Source: Mycocentrospora acerina (Eukaryota > Ascomycota > Dothideomycetes > Pleosporales). From it: a stretch of 64,000 nt of DNA. This document shows positions 1-11,427 of this stretch, piece by piece (the first letter of the stretch is position 1; every line of letters begins with the position of its first letter). Under the pieces are notes generated by a model. The model was not told the DNA's origin and ran no database searches. It saw only the letters and a program-made list of their open reading frames with translations. The position numbers and the translations under genes are program-made. The stretch is taken from positions 1 to 64,000 of the forward strand of contig JAKUHH010000131.1 of NCBI GenBank assembly GCA_022701365.1, read 5' to 3'.

Positions 1-2536
1 CGTAAACACCGGCGCCTTGACAGTCCTTGACGGCTTCACGCACACTCTCTCTGAGAGGGTCCTGGATACCAACAATAGCGAGGAAAGTCATCTTCTTGAA
101 AACAAGTTCGAATACGGCTTGGCTTGGGTCGTCATCATTACGTGCCTCTGCAGGAGGCCAGCTCTCAAAGTCGCGATATATCAGACCGATGGTTCGGAGG
201 GAACGCGAAGCATAGGTGGTGATGACATGCTCAAGTGATTCACGGTTGTCTCCGGTCAAAGAGGTTTCGGCAAGTTCCTTCGCTGCGTCGATGACAATCT
301 TGTCACACCTGCCCAAGAGAATTTCAGAAGCGCCCTTGACGTACATCCGGTAATGGCCATTGCTAAGTTTTGCAACAACTGCTGAACACTTGATCGCCGA
401 ATCGAAGGGTACAACCTGGACAATATCGGCGTTCGATCGCTCCTGGGTGAGATTACCCATGCCCATGTGGTCGCGTGCAAATCCAAGAAGAGCGGTCTCC
501 GTTTTCGAACCAATGAAAGGGTCAGGTCCTCCATCTTGACCCTCGAAAGCCGTCGTGTTCAGGATGATAGACTGTGAGAAGACGTTTTTCACATCATTGC
601 TAAGAGTAGATACGAACTCGGATGCAGATACGTCATTAGGGCCATCAACAGGCGATTCTACAGTGGTCTTTTCGTTGGAGCTGTGGACCGGTGTTGCTTG
701 AGAATTCTTGAGCTTGTGATCTCCAAAGCGAAGGGCAGTGCCTAAAGATCCAGCAACGACAGTCATCTTGTTTTGAGTAAGCGTACCAGTCTTGTCGGAG
801 CAAATAGTTGTAGCGTTTCCCATGGTTTCGCAGGATCGAAGAAGTCGAACAAGGTTGTTATCTTTCAACATCTGTGTGGTAGCGAAGGCTAAGGCGAGCG
901 TGACGGCGAGAGGTAAACCTTCAGGAACTGCTACAACAATGACCGTGATGGCGACAATGAGTATGTCCAAGAAATTCTGGCCTTTTTGCGCGGCGCTTTC
1001 TCCGCTACCCTTGAGCGCAACGAGAAACTCGATGAACAAAACGACAAAGAGCAACAAAGCCGCTGCTCCACCAAGTTTGGCGATGTACGTTGCAAGAACA
1101 TTCAACTTAGCCTGTAGAGGAGTAACTTCGCTGTCCTCTCGAAGAGACATCATTGTCTTACCGTAGCTCGAGTGAACTCCGGTAGCGGTGACCATGAATG
1201 TTCCTACACCCTCCGAAACCTTTGCACCAGAGAGGATGAACGGGTCAACCTTTTTCAAGTTTCGGTGGTCCTCAATGGCACGGAAAGCCTCGTCTCCAGG
1301 CATCTTCTTGAGCAGGTCGGATTCTCCAGTTGCGGAAGATTCGTCACACTTGATGCCATGGCCCTGGATCAAAATACCGTCGACAGGAATCATATCACCA
1401 GCCTCTAAACTGACAACATCTCCAACAAAGACATCGTAAACAGAGATCTCACGAGTCTGACCAGAGCGAATCACCTTGATGAAGCGGTCCTGCTTCTTTT
1501 GGTTCAACTTGACGAATTGACGTTCTTTCTGCCAATCGTTGGCGGCCCCGACAATAACAACAATAGCAATAGCAACAATGATGGCAACACCCTCGACCCA
1601 TTCGACCTTGGGTTCGCCGGCTTTATGCTCGCCACCAAATGTTTGGTAAAGACCGAGCGCAAGCGAAATAACAGCGGCTCCAGTAAGAAGTAGAAGTACC
1701 TTGTCGTTGTAGGCGATCCATGCAAGTTGGAAGATGTTCTTGGGTTTTCGAGTGGGTAGACGGTTATCACTAAAGACGCGCTTTCGATCGCTAAAAGCGT
1801 CCGGTCCAGTTGGTGTAGGAGTGTTCTGCGCAGCGGTGTACTCCTCGCCTTTCGATGTTTTTTGAGAATTTGGCGTAGTAGCATCTTCAAATGTCACGGT
1901 ACCATCAAGGTGCTGTTCGTCAATACTCAGACCAGCCTTCCTGTTGGTTCTCAGTCCCTTCTCCAGCCCGTCCAGTCCTCCTAGAGCGTGGAAAGCTCCT
2001 AGACTCTTTGGATTGTAAAGTTTGCCCAGTTGACCGGGAGAAAAGGCGAACTTATTGTTATCTACAACAAATTCTGATTCTGTGCCTGGGTCTGGTACAA
2101 GTGCTTGATCGTCATTCATAACATCTGAGTGACCTTGGTCTCCAGTTATTGTCTCACCTTGAGAAGAGGGGATAGTAGCCTCGCCATTCTCGGTGGATGA
2201 GTCCATAGAGCCACCGCGGGACCGTGTGCCTGGAACCGACAGAAATGTTTGGCCGTTATTCCACGGCGTAGAGATGTTGTGTGGTGACGTTGGTCTGATC
2301 TCCTTGCTCTCGAATGAAGTCGCGTTGCGCACATCTGATGGGGACTGGCCAGGCGAAATGTTGTTGTCGACATGATGTTGTGTGTTTGTCGCGTTGTTTG
2401 GATCACCTAGAGGAACGGATTCGCCCATGTTTGAGTCGCTGGGGTTGACAGCGGATGTATCGATGGTGATAGTGGGAGCCCTCTGGCGGCGAGGACCTCC
2501 CATTACGTCTGGTGCAGAGGTATCGTTGTTAGCCAT
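1..2536 (-). CDS. PMC1: PMC1-type calcium-transporting P-type ATPase, N-terminal 845 residues (cut by window edge)
   Basis: P2B-type Ca2+ pump that should move cytosolic Ca2+ into the vacuole using ATP. One uninterrupted frame runs from the ATG at 2534-2536 to base 1, so at least 845 residues lack introns and the C-terminal membrane half lies outside. Seen: a long Ser/Asn-rich N-terminal tail (about 200 residues), two membrane segments near residues 275-300 and 310-335, the actuator motif CDESSATGES, another membrane pair near 485-510 and 520-545 containing VAVPEGLP, and the phosphorylation loop CSDKTGTLT with the acceptor aspartate at residue 581. The last visible residues, GIQDPLRESV, match the ATP-domain segment typical of PMCA/PMC1 pumps. 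The start is the first ATG in frame. The family is certain. Vacuolar rather than plasma-membrane location is inferred from similarity to PMC1. Confidence 0.93.
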   Translation of the reverse strand, partial: MANNDTSAPDVMGGPRRQRAPTITIDTSAVNPSDSNMGESVPLGDPNNATNTQHHVDNNISPGQSPSDVRNATSFESKEIRPTSPHNISTPWNNGQTFLSVPGTRSRGGSMDSSTENGEATIPSSQGETITGDQGHSDVMNDDQALVPDPGTESEFVVDNNKFAFSPGQLGKLYNPKSLGAFHALGGLDGLEKGLRTNRKAGLSIDEQHLDGTVTFEDATTPNSQKTSKGEEYTAAQNTPTPTGPDAFSDRKRVFSDNRLPTRKPKNIFQLAWIAYNDKVLLLLTGAAVISLALGLYQTFGGEHKAGEPKVEWVEGVAIIVAIAIVVIVGAANDWQKERQFVKLNQKKQDRFIKVIRSGQTREISVYDVFVGDVVSLEAGDMIPVDGILIQGHGIKCDESSATGESDLLKKMPGDEAFRAIEDHRNLKKVDPFILSGAKVSEGVGTFMVTATGVHSSYGKTMMSLREDSEVTPLQAKLNVLATYIAKLGGAAALLLFVVLFIEFLVALKGSGESAAQKGQNFLDILIVAITVIVVAVPEGLPLAVTLALAFATTQMLKDNNLVRLLRSCETMGNATTICSDKTGTLTQNKMTVVAGSLGTALRFGDHKLKNSQATPVHSSNEKTTVESPVDGPNDVSASEFVSTLSNDVKNVFSQSIILNTTAFEGQDGGPDPFIGSKTETALLGFARDHMGMGNLTQERSNADIVQVVPFDSAIKCSAVVAKLSNGHYRMYVKGASEILLGRCDKIVIDAAKELAETSLTGDNRESLEHVITTYASRSLRTIGLIYRDFESWPPAEARNDDDPSQAVFELVFKKMTFLAIVGIQDPLRESVREAVKDCQGAGVY

Positions 2537-3865
2537 ACTGGCAGCCTAGTCCTGGAGGAGTAAGCCCTGAGCTGAGGACGGGGCTGTGAGGTAAGCTGAC
2601 TTCAGGCGATGAATTCAGGCGAAATAATGGAGATTAGGCGCGCTGCCGGTGAACTATGAACAAGGCTGCATGCGGAAGGCAGACAACTTATTAAAGGTAA
2701 AATATGCGAAAGGGAGTTGCTCGTAATCTAGTTGTTTGCAGAAATTACGCGCGTATCAACAAGCAAGGAGCGGCCAACTGAGTGGCAAGACTACCATACA
2801 TCAGCATCTGACCATTCAAAGGCTCGCTTCATTCGCACTGCCACAGCGATTCAAGCTGAGTAGTGCGTGTCTCCTTGATGTTACGTCGGCAAACGCGAAA
2901 GGGCTCTTACTATGAGGCGGCGAATTGCTTGGAGGGCGGCGAAGAGCCTCAAAGAAGTTGAGCGAACAAAGTCTAGCGTCTTTTCGGTGAGGCTGTGTGT
3001 TGGGCGCAGTAAACACAACGAGTACAGAGTGAATTCGAGAGAGCGGAAGTGGCAAGACGAGGATATTGAGGAAGAAGCTCGGAGTCCAGGGCCAGAATTA
3101 AGCAGGTATGCCCAGGTTGACATAAGAAATCTTAAGCATGCATCCCGCCGGGGAAAGGCTGCACCCCCGTGCTAAACCGTCCTGACGATCGTTGTTGTAC
3201 CTAGCTTTGCTTGCACTGCCTTCCTTGGCGCGCTAGCTTAGCCCTTTCACGCTTAGCTGTCTTAGGCGCATCCAACGAACAAGCAGCATGCAGCCTTGGG
3301 CCTCGAAACGAAACCTCGCTGTCGTTTCATCCCAGACAAGTCGTTGCCGACATCACCAAGGCCACGTTGGTAGTGCTCTGTCCGCTTGCTCTGCGTTGTA
3401 TCATGTGGGCTTGTTCGGCGAGCACCAGCGCGCCAGGTGTTGCTGATAGCAATGACAGAGACACAAGCATGTCCAGGCCACTCACGCCAGATGACTTGTC
3501 CCCACACGACCAGTTAGATGAGGCCAAGCATCCTCTGTGTCAGGGCGTCATTGCAGAACATCGCGACGTGACTCCTGGCTGATGCTCGCTTCTTTTCTTC
3601 CCGCCCTCTTCTACCTCTCTTCAATCGATGATAGGAAGATAGGAGAACATTAAGCCTGCATCGGTCTTCCTTGACCGTTAGGATTCGACGACATGGTGAC
3701 TGTTTGTTGCCGCCAGCACCGCCTCAAGCCATGTTTCTGGCGAGGGTTTCTCGCTAGCATTTATATGGCACTTACCGCTGGCGGTTCAGTACCTGGTATA
3801 TTGTGGTCTTCAGCCAACCAAAAATGTGCCTTAAGATAATGAAATGACATGGATGAGAACCAAGA

Positions 3866-3906
3866 CGAAAACGAAGACGAAGACGACGACGACGACTACG
3901 ACGACA
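3866..3906 (+). repeat. GAC/GAA-type trinucleotide-rich tract
   Basis: An imperfect microsatellite of GAC, GAA and TAC triplets in non-coding DNA upstream of PMC1. It has no coding context on either strand. Confidence 0.6.
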
Positions 3907-4071
3907 TCATCCGATGAAGCCAAGCACTAAGATTGGCTCCGGCGGACTTTCCTAGGAGGGGATAATCCAGTGCATAATAGATGCTCCAGTGCGTAAGAGG
4001 CGCCGAGTGCTCGCTCGCGACAAGCTCATCATCTTGTACTCGAACTCAACTATAATTCACGCAACTGCAGC

Positions 4072-4432
4072 CATGCCTCTTGGTATGCATCACGTCCTTC
4101 AAACTCTGACGTCTGCAAAGCCCCTGCGGTAAAATTTGTGAACGAAAAAAACTAATCAAGGAGGCGACAAGCTCACTGGATTGTTGTTAGACGCACATGC
4201 TGTCGGATTTAAGCAGACAAATAGCATACTGTGCGTCATCAAATCGCGATGCTCTGGTGGCCAAGCTTCCAAGTTCAAGCTTCCAACCAAGTTCGAGATC
4301 GACATTGCTTTCCGAAATGCTTGCAGCTCTCTGGGTCACCTATATTGCCCAGATGACCCTATCCTCGATCTTGGCGTCTCCGATTCGACGAACCACGTCG
4401 CTTGTGCAGAGAACATCTCTTCAACGCCATGA
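4072..4432 (+). CDS. Weak two-exon candidate for a small hypothetical protein
   Basis: A possible gene joins a 10-nt first exon at about 4072-4081 (ATGCCTCTTG, followed by GTATGC) to an exon at about 4161-4432, whose frame stays open for about 90 codons and ends in TGA. The predicted product is about 93 residues with several cysteines and no signal peptide or motif I know. A second plus-strand frame at 4197-4526 is equally long, so codon openness alone does not decide between them. I do not recognise either product. This may be non-coding sequence; it is listed only because the splice signals and frame fit together. Confidence 0.15.
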
Positions 4433-6914
4433 CAACGTCATTCGATATCTTTCAAATTTAATGAAGTCGACAAAAATTATGCGTCGATTATATTGGTTAG
4501 TACGGTACTTTTTAACGGTTTATTAGCATTGGAGAATAATAGTCACGGTGCCTCGCGTCAATTTAGGGCTACCAACACACAGTTGCGAGATAATAGTTTT
4601 TTGTTTTTCTCTCTTTTCAAATTTAACAGGTCGAGGAATGTACTTGTAATGGCCATTTCTAAATGTCTTCATTTATAGTTTTCAACCACTGCCAGTTGAA
4701 CTTAAGAATTGCTCGTCACATTCGTTCATGTTGATTTTCTCGTCTCGGGTATTGTCTATCTCACTTGTCACCATTCGTATTCACTACACAAGGATTACCC
4801 ATTTGCCAGTCACGCTGCACACCGCTCTACCAATCTAAGATTCAACTTGATTTGCCACATAGTTGTAGAAAATTCTTGATATAATCGAATCTAATTTTAA
4901 TATGACATGTATGTTGAGCTAATCACAGTCTTTCGCACTTTAGCCCGAGCAAAAGTAAACTCAAAAGCCAGGCTCATGTTGGTAGAAGCAAGACTCAGCT
5001 GTGTGGACTGGTGAACTTAAACGGAAGCTAAGACTAGAAAGGGGGTAGCTTACAGTTCCAGCTGAGACACTTGAGATACTCATCGTATAAACTCGCATTG
5101 TGCGCCTCTTACAAATAGACGATCTGCGCCTCGCTAGGTGCATCTCGAACTACAATTCACGTATCCTCCAACCACTACTTCACAATCGAATTTAGAATCG
5201 GGCTATTTCAAACACAAATGATAGAATGTCGTACTAAAAACGTCTGCACAGATGATACTCATTAACCAGGTTTCTATGAATTTATTTGCCACCAAGATTG
5301 AAACCAGGTATCCGTCAAATTGTCACCCAGTGACAAACTTTCCGCAAATGGTACTATCAATCTTGTGCTGCCATGAGCTACTGGAACAGGTACTCAGCCT
5401 AGATTATTACCCCCAGTGGACCCCCCCCCCGAACGCTCCCTTTAAGACTTAGTACGTTTACTCCGCCTGGTTTCGTCACCTTAGCCAGGAAACGAGGTTC
5501 ACATGAATGCAAGCAGTGACTAAGCACACAATTACGCATTCCACCCACCACAGCAAATCAACTCATTTCTGCTAAAAGCGACGACATCTCCAAAAGAAAA
5601 CCCCCGACGATCGCGGTCATTTAATCTATATAGACGAAACAACACAATATGGTAAACTGTATAATTTTATCCTTGTTGTTCCACTTTCTGTTATACATTT
5701 ATCCGTACATTAGCCAAATTCACATGCCATGCACCCACCCACACATAAGAAAAAAAGCTCCCAACGTCTCAATATGGTAATTGTAATCCAGACCGTCACG
5801 CTAACCTAGCCGAGCCGAGGCTAGCATACACAGCCTACTTCCAATGCACAAATCACGGTTCTCGACTCCAGTACGATACTTGAATGCTATTTCGTAATAC
5901 CACTTTTGTTCGCCACTCTGTTTACGATGGTTTCTCTTGTTTTTGAGTCTGGATGGATGGGTGGGTAAGTGGGTAAGTGGGTAAGTGCGAACAATGGTGG
6001 ACCGGGACCACGCGCTTAGCGGGAGGCTGTGTAATGCGATGTGATGTGGTGTGATTTGATGCATGAGAGGGGTTGTATGCTGATGAGGGAGGGGGCGACA
6101 TGTGGCACAAGGTGGGCGCTTGTAATGGTCGATGCAAGGAGTGGTGAGAAAGGATTTTGCAGGATTTTGCAGGGTTACAAGTTTTTTGCTTGGAGACCCG
6201 TGGTGGGAGGATAAGCTCTGATCGCGATGCATGAGATAAGATGGTGGTTTGAATTTTGTGGCAAATGCTCAGGTTAGAGGTTGTAGAATTGAAGTGGACG
6301 GGGCGTTTTGAGTCTAGTTAGATTTAATGAGCGACGAGGGATATCACTCCTTCTGGATTGGAACATGCAAGTCGCATAATGCTACTAGTAGCTGTCCTTT
6401 GTCTCTATTGGCCTTGATGTATATAGGTGGACATTCATGAATTTTACGAATTCAGTCAAAGTCATCATGAGTTTACTTGCAAACTAGAATAATGGAAATC
6501 ACAACGCACTACAAGCTACCTGATACGGTTGAATAAGAAAAGCAAGCCAGGCTGATAGTTACGATAACGACTAGAAATAGCGACGTCTTAAACAAACGAC
6601 GGTAAAACCTCATTTCATGTGTAATCCACGTCTCATGACTTGATATCGATCCTAAATGTCCATCTACACCTCTGACTACACCTATCTCTAATCACATACT
6701 TGCGCGCCCTAATCCCCTTCTCTCCCTTCATTCCCACTACCAGGCAATGCACTTCCCGAACAAAGAAGCCCAGCACAGCCTCGTCTGACCCTTCTAACAA
6801 ACTATCTGGCCCAAACTCTCTTTCAAATGAGGTCTTTTCATCTTGCACTCACTCCGTCTAGCACAGCCCCTCCGCTCCTATCCGCACCTGAATCCAACCT
6901 AGAAAATCCAGTCT

Positions 6915-9374
6915 CTACTCCACGTCCTCGGTCTCCACATCGCGCTCCTTCTTTTTCAAATGCGGAAGCTCGATTACGGAAGTCAGTACGTTGGCGATGA
7001 CGAAACAAGCAATTGCCGAGATAAAGACAATACGTAGGCTGCGGCTGTACGCTTCAATGACTGCAGGGTATATTAGCGCGTGGGGCTGCGGGTGTAAGGT
7101 TGCCTCGAATGGGGAAAGTGTGCTAAATTGCGGGATGGAAAGTGCAATAGAGGTAGCTTGGTTGATTAGTTACCTTGGCTCTGATGCTTATGATCCAAGT
7201 CGATGATGCTTCGGACCGACTTTCGGACACGAATAATGATCTGGTGGATGTGTTAGCCGCGAATAATGATTTTAAGTAGTGTAAAGCGGTGTGACGATTT
7301 GCTGCGGCAGGATGACAAAGAGGCATACGTTGAGGCAGACAGGAAGGCAGATATGAGATATGGGCGGCAGTGGCTTATGCTCGCTGATGGTTATGGGTAG
7401 AGACATGCTAAGATCCACGAGGCAGTGCAAGGTAGCACCGAAGCTACCTGACCGGTTGTTGGCAGTAAGACGTACCTTTTCTTTATGGTGACCAGTAACA
7501 AGTTGCTCGAGATACGCAGTCAAGGCGTTCTGCAGGATCAGACTGCTGAACGAGACACCCATTACGATGCCCAGACTGCGCCATAGGACCAACGTACTCG
7601 ACATTGCAGCTTGATCTTCTTGTGAACTAGTCGCAAGCACGGCAATAGATGTAGCAGGGAATGAAAATCCTTGTCCAATGCTCGAAGGCACAAGAAAAAC
7701 TGTTGCGAGCCAGATGGGTATGGAATCCCAAATTGAGGCAAGACCTACTGCTCCGAGAAGCATTGAGAAAGATCCAATGACGATGAGCCATTGCATGCGT
7801 CCAGTCGCTGTCATTATGAAGCCTGAGGATACACCGCAGATGGTTAGGGCGACTGAGGGTCCTGCGAGGCGGAAACCGGAGACAGATGCGGATTCGAGCT
7901 TAACTGCTTGGAAGTAGAGGGGTGCGTTGAAAAGGATAGTGTTCAACCCAACCTGTGCGAAGAAATTGTTGAAGACAAGGTTACCTCGTGGTTTACTGAA
8001 CAGCATGGGGAGTGGCATAACCGGTCTATGTGCTCGTGATTCAACTCGGATGAGAGTCGCTCCCGTCATGGTTGCCATAACTAGAGATGCAATGACAATT
8101 GGGTGGCTCCATGGGTATATGTTTCCTCCCAGATTGAGCCCCAATATCAGAAAGGCAACTGATCCCGTCAGGAGGAAAGATCCAGCAATATCGAACCCTT
8201 TCAAGGCGTCACGAATGCCTAACCCTGACCGCTCTGCTAGGTTTGGCCCAAGCGAGGATGGTGTCGTAAAAATAGCATTGATAAACAGAACGAGAAAAAA
8301 GGGGATCTGAATAGCAAATGTCATCCGCCATCCAAGCTTGTCGCAAAGAAAGCCGCCAAAGGCAGCACCGCAGGCCGACCCACCGCCATAGAAGAGGTTA
8401 CTATACAAGGTTAAGAATAGTGCAGACGAAATTTCAAACGTCTTGACTTACATGTATGCCTGATATGTGCCCCGGACCTCGATGCTAACAAGGTCGTTCG
8501 TCATTACATTGCCTAAAGACAATTAGCATAATATACTTTGGGAATGGGCAATTCCGGGGTATAAGCTCCTAGTTGAGAACAGACATCCCACATTCATGCT
8601 TGATTTTGAAGTCTTTGAGGTTGGATTCTCGAGTCAATCTGTTTCCGTACGCACAAAAAAGGAGAAACTTTGACTCACCCATAGACAACACACCTGCTGC
8701 ACCAATACCACAGAAAGCTCGTGCAGCAATAAAGCTCTCAATACTTTGTGCAGAGGCGCACCAAGCTGTGGTAGCGGAAAGAATCACCAGCCCAATGAGA
8801 TACAAAGGCCGACGTCCAATAGTATCTGACAATCGACCCATGAGCGGCTGAAGTGATGTGGAGGTGAGAAGAAATGCTGTCGATAACCAGGACGCCGAGT
8901 TTGACGCGTGGAAATAAGATGTGATTACGGGATGACTCGATGCCATGAGTGTCGAATCAAACATGGTAATCTGATCTACGTCAGTGATTGTTCGGCATTC
9001 ATGTCTTCCAGTATTGAATGATCTTGTGCTGATACAGGAAGACTTACAAAATATGACAGCACGATGCCTCCAAACACGCATCTAAACCTCCATCTCTCCA
9101 CTCCGTGAATTAGCCCGTTCTCTTGAAACTTCACCAGGTCCTCTGGCTCTGATTGTGTGTCCACATTCGGCGTGGGCCAATGACTATGCGATAAACTCCG
9201 CGTCTTCCCAAGGGCTGGAAATTGAGGCGCACCTCCCACGCCCTGTTGCACGGATTCTGCTTCTATCACATCGCTTTCCCGGATGAGTGGATCATTATTC
9301 GATGATGCTGGCTCGAGAAGAGGTGTGCGTTCAGAAGGCTGCGAAGAACGGCCGTTTACGCCTCCAGGCGACAT
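6915..9374 (-). CDS. MFS transporter of the vacuolar amino-acid / multidrug (Fnx1/Vba-like) type
   Basis: Predicted multi-pass proton-linked transporter of about 605 residues. Exons (minus strand): 9374-9048, 8970-8679, 8512-8452, 8400-7476, 7240-7174, 7060-6915. All junctions are GT-AG and keep phase. The start gives a hydrophilic, Ser/Pro-rich N-terminal tail of about 100 residues; an upstream in-frame ATG at 9536 is possible but less likely. Seen: MFDSTLMASSHPVIT in the first transmembrane helix, the MFS motif-A loop GRLSDTIGRRPLY, an AFCGIGAAG helix, and a long run of hydrophobic segments to a charged C-terminal tail (LKKKERDVETEDVE). In this family vacuolar basic-amino-acid carriers and drug exporters look alike, so the substrate is not known. 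It is divergent from the glutamine amidotransferase at 9642, with 267 bp between starts. Confidence 0.88.
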
Positions 9375-9641
9375 GACAGCACGAAGACGAAAACTGACCA
9401 GCAAATTGCTATGAGCAAAGACAGAAACAAGATTACAACAACGTGTTAAAGCTGACGATGATTCTTGGGAGTCATAATCGGAATCCAAGTCCTTTCTTAC
9501 AAAGCTGAAGGAAAGTCCAAGCATGCAGGTCCACACGCCTCTAACCGCATCCCTGTTAGCCCTCCCGCATCGGCGTTATCAAAAGCAACATCTGACGCAT
9601 AGGTTGGAGGTTCACTAAAGCACAAACCCCAAACCATCGTT
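9375..9641. promoter_or_regulatory. Divergent promoter of the MFS transporter and glutamine amidotransferase genes
   Basis: 267 bp between two start codons pointing away from each other. One HGATAR-type GATA-factor site (TTGATAAC on the minus strand) lies near 9578-9585. This could fit nitrogen control, but one site is weak evidence. Confidence 0.45.
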
Positions 9642-10539
9642 ATGACCAGCAAGCCTCTACGAATAGCAATACTCCAGTGCGATACCCCGCCACCCGACGT
9701 GGTGGCGAAATATGGCCGCTATGATCGCATCTTCACCACGCTGTTGGAGACGGCGGCAGAGCAGTTGGGCTTATCTCCGAAGCAAGATTTGGAGTTGAGC
9801 GCCTTTGACGTGGTGACGAAGATGGAGTATCCGGAGTTGGAAAATGTAGATGGAGTGTTGATTTCAGGATCAAGTAGGTTTTTGTATTTTCCTCATATTG
9901 TTCTGATAGAGTTGTGGAATTGAAGTCGGTATGCTGATTAGGTTTGTAGAGCACAACTCGTTTGATGATGATCCATGGATCCTGAAACTCGTCGACTTTA
10001 CAAAGAAACTGTTAAATCAAGATCGCGTCAAGATCGTAGGTGTCTGCTTCGGGCACCAAGTTTTGGGGAGAGCCGCAGGTGTCAAAGTGGGACGGAGTGA
10101 CGATGGGTGGGAGATTGCGGTGCTACCCATCGAGCTCACGGCGAAGGGGAAGGAAATTTTTGGGCAGGACAAGCTGGTGAGAATTCCTCCTCATTACTTG
10201 CTCTTAGGCTGTATCGTTCTTCGTCGCAAGTCACTAACTCCAGCACAGTCTATCCACCAAATGCACAAGGATGTTGTCTTCTCCTACCCGCCAGGTGTGG
10301 AGCCACTCGGTGCATCTCCGCGCTGTCTTGTGCAGGGTATGTACAAGAAGGGTAAATTCATCTCCGTGCAAGGACATCCAGAGTTCACAGAAGGGATTGT
10401 GAGCATTCTGGTCAAGATGCGAAACGAGCAGGGCATCTTCAATGACGAACAGGCGCGGGATGCGCTGGAGAGAGTGGGCAACGCGCACGATGGCGTGGTC
10501 ATTGCGAAAGCCTTTCTGAGGTTCCTGCGGGAAGAGTGA
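9642..10539 (+). CDS. Class I glutamine amidotransferase-like protein (YLR126C family)
   Basis: Stand-alone class I (GMP-synthase-like) glutaminase domain of 249 residues. Exons: 9642-9873, 9950-10176, 10249-10539; the join after the first exon gives LISGSKHNSFDDDPW, the usual family sequence. The nucleophile elbow is GVCFGHQV, with the catalytic Cys in the centre, and the catalytic His lies in QGHPEFT. These are the residues expected for an active glutaminase. No synthase domain is attached, so the acceptor substrate is unknown. Yeast YLR126C is the nearest well-known relative and is itself poorly characterised. It shares a divergent promoter with the MFS transporter. Confidence 0.88.
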
Positions 10540-11427
10540 GAGTCTGGGCAACGAAGAGGGATGGACGGATGGTTGGCGACTAGACGCTAGACGACTGCAT
10601 GAACTTCATTTCGAACAATTTCGGCAGTCTCATTACTAGTTTGCGATAGAATCAATATAGACGGTCCCTAGAGTACGCATACGACTGGGAAAGATGAGCA
10701 CAGGGTGCAGACTCGAAATACATTGAGCTTCAATGTTCAGGACGTTCAGCCCTGTGGGACGACTATGTTCAACATGTGACATGTGATTATGAAGTCATCC
10801 TTGAAATATTGCTAGATACCCATGCAGACGACGCAATAATCATCACTAAACCAGTTAACCAAGCGCAAGCCATACGGTGATAACGGCAGAGCAGGTATCG
10901 AAAGCGCGATACGAAATGTACAGCTGTCACATTGGCTCGTATCGCAAGCTTCTAAATCGGGACGCGGGGTGGCTGCTGAGATGGCTCAGCTGTCGTATGG
11001 TGAATTGATTCAGCTGCATGTTCACGATGGCTCTGGCAAACAAAGACAAAGTGCATGGTTGTCAGTAAACAGCCACACACCCAGTTTCAACGGCAACCAG
11101 GCGCTAGCTCCTCCAGTATTGCGCGTTGGTTCGTTGAGGGTGCATGGGGAAGACGCCACTAGCCTCTGCCGAGTCGGAAATCAATGCCTTCAGAGGGGAG
11201 CCATGGTGGATTTTTGGTTGAGCTTTGGATCGCCGCCGCGTCAGTCTCCTTGTTTCCCCAAACTCCAAACTCCAAACCCACGTCACTCGTTCACCTTGTC
11301 TTCTTCACCCGGCCGCGCCGCACAAACCGCTTCCCATATCGTCACTCTCTCATCTTGCTGCTGCCGTTTTTGCTGTTGTTGCTGCATGCGCATTTGTTAG
11401 CAACCACTTGGACCCTTGTTAGTCTCC
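10540..11427. other. Intergenic region upstream of YND1
   Basis: Contains the 3' side of the amidotransferase gene and the promoter and 5' leader of YND1. The immediate upstream 200 bp is pyrimidine-rich (TCTTGCTGCTGCCG-type tracts at about 11340-11390), common in fungal leaders. No other gene is seen. Confidence 0.6.

Larger units (their letters stand above)
2537..6914. other. Gene-poor intergenic stretch between PMC1 and the MFS transporter
   Basis: I see no convincing gene in this 4.4 kb apart from the weak candidate at 4072-4432. The left end is the 5' side of PMC1 and the right end the 3' side of the MFS gene. Open frames at 2912-3175, 3211-3582 and 5801-6232 have no recognisable motif or splice context. 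Base composition turns AT-rich after about 4440. Small tracts include an acidic-codon-like GAC/GAA repeat at 3866-3906, a C10 run at 5421-5430, and three tandem copies of GTGGGTAA-type sequence near 5960-5987. Confidence 0.6.

Noticed and set aside
3211..3582. 123-codon plus-strand frame upstream of PMC1
   Set aside because: No homology signature, and overlapping minus-strand frames are as open; most likely promoter sequence.
5801..6232. 143-codon minus-strand frame
   Set aside because: Low-complexity His/Pro/Thr composition derived from simple repeats; no splice partners or motif.
10969..11400. 143-codon plus-strand frame before YND1
   Set aside because: Ends in a run of cysteines from a TGCTGC pyrimidine tract in the presumed YND1 leader; no support.
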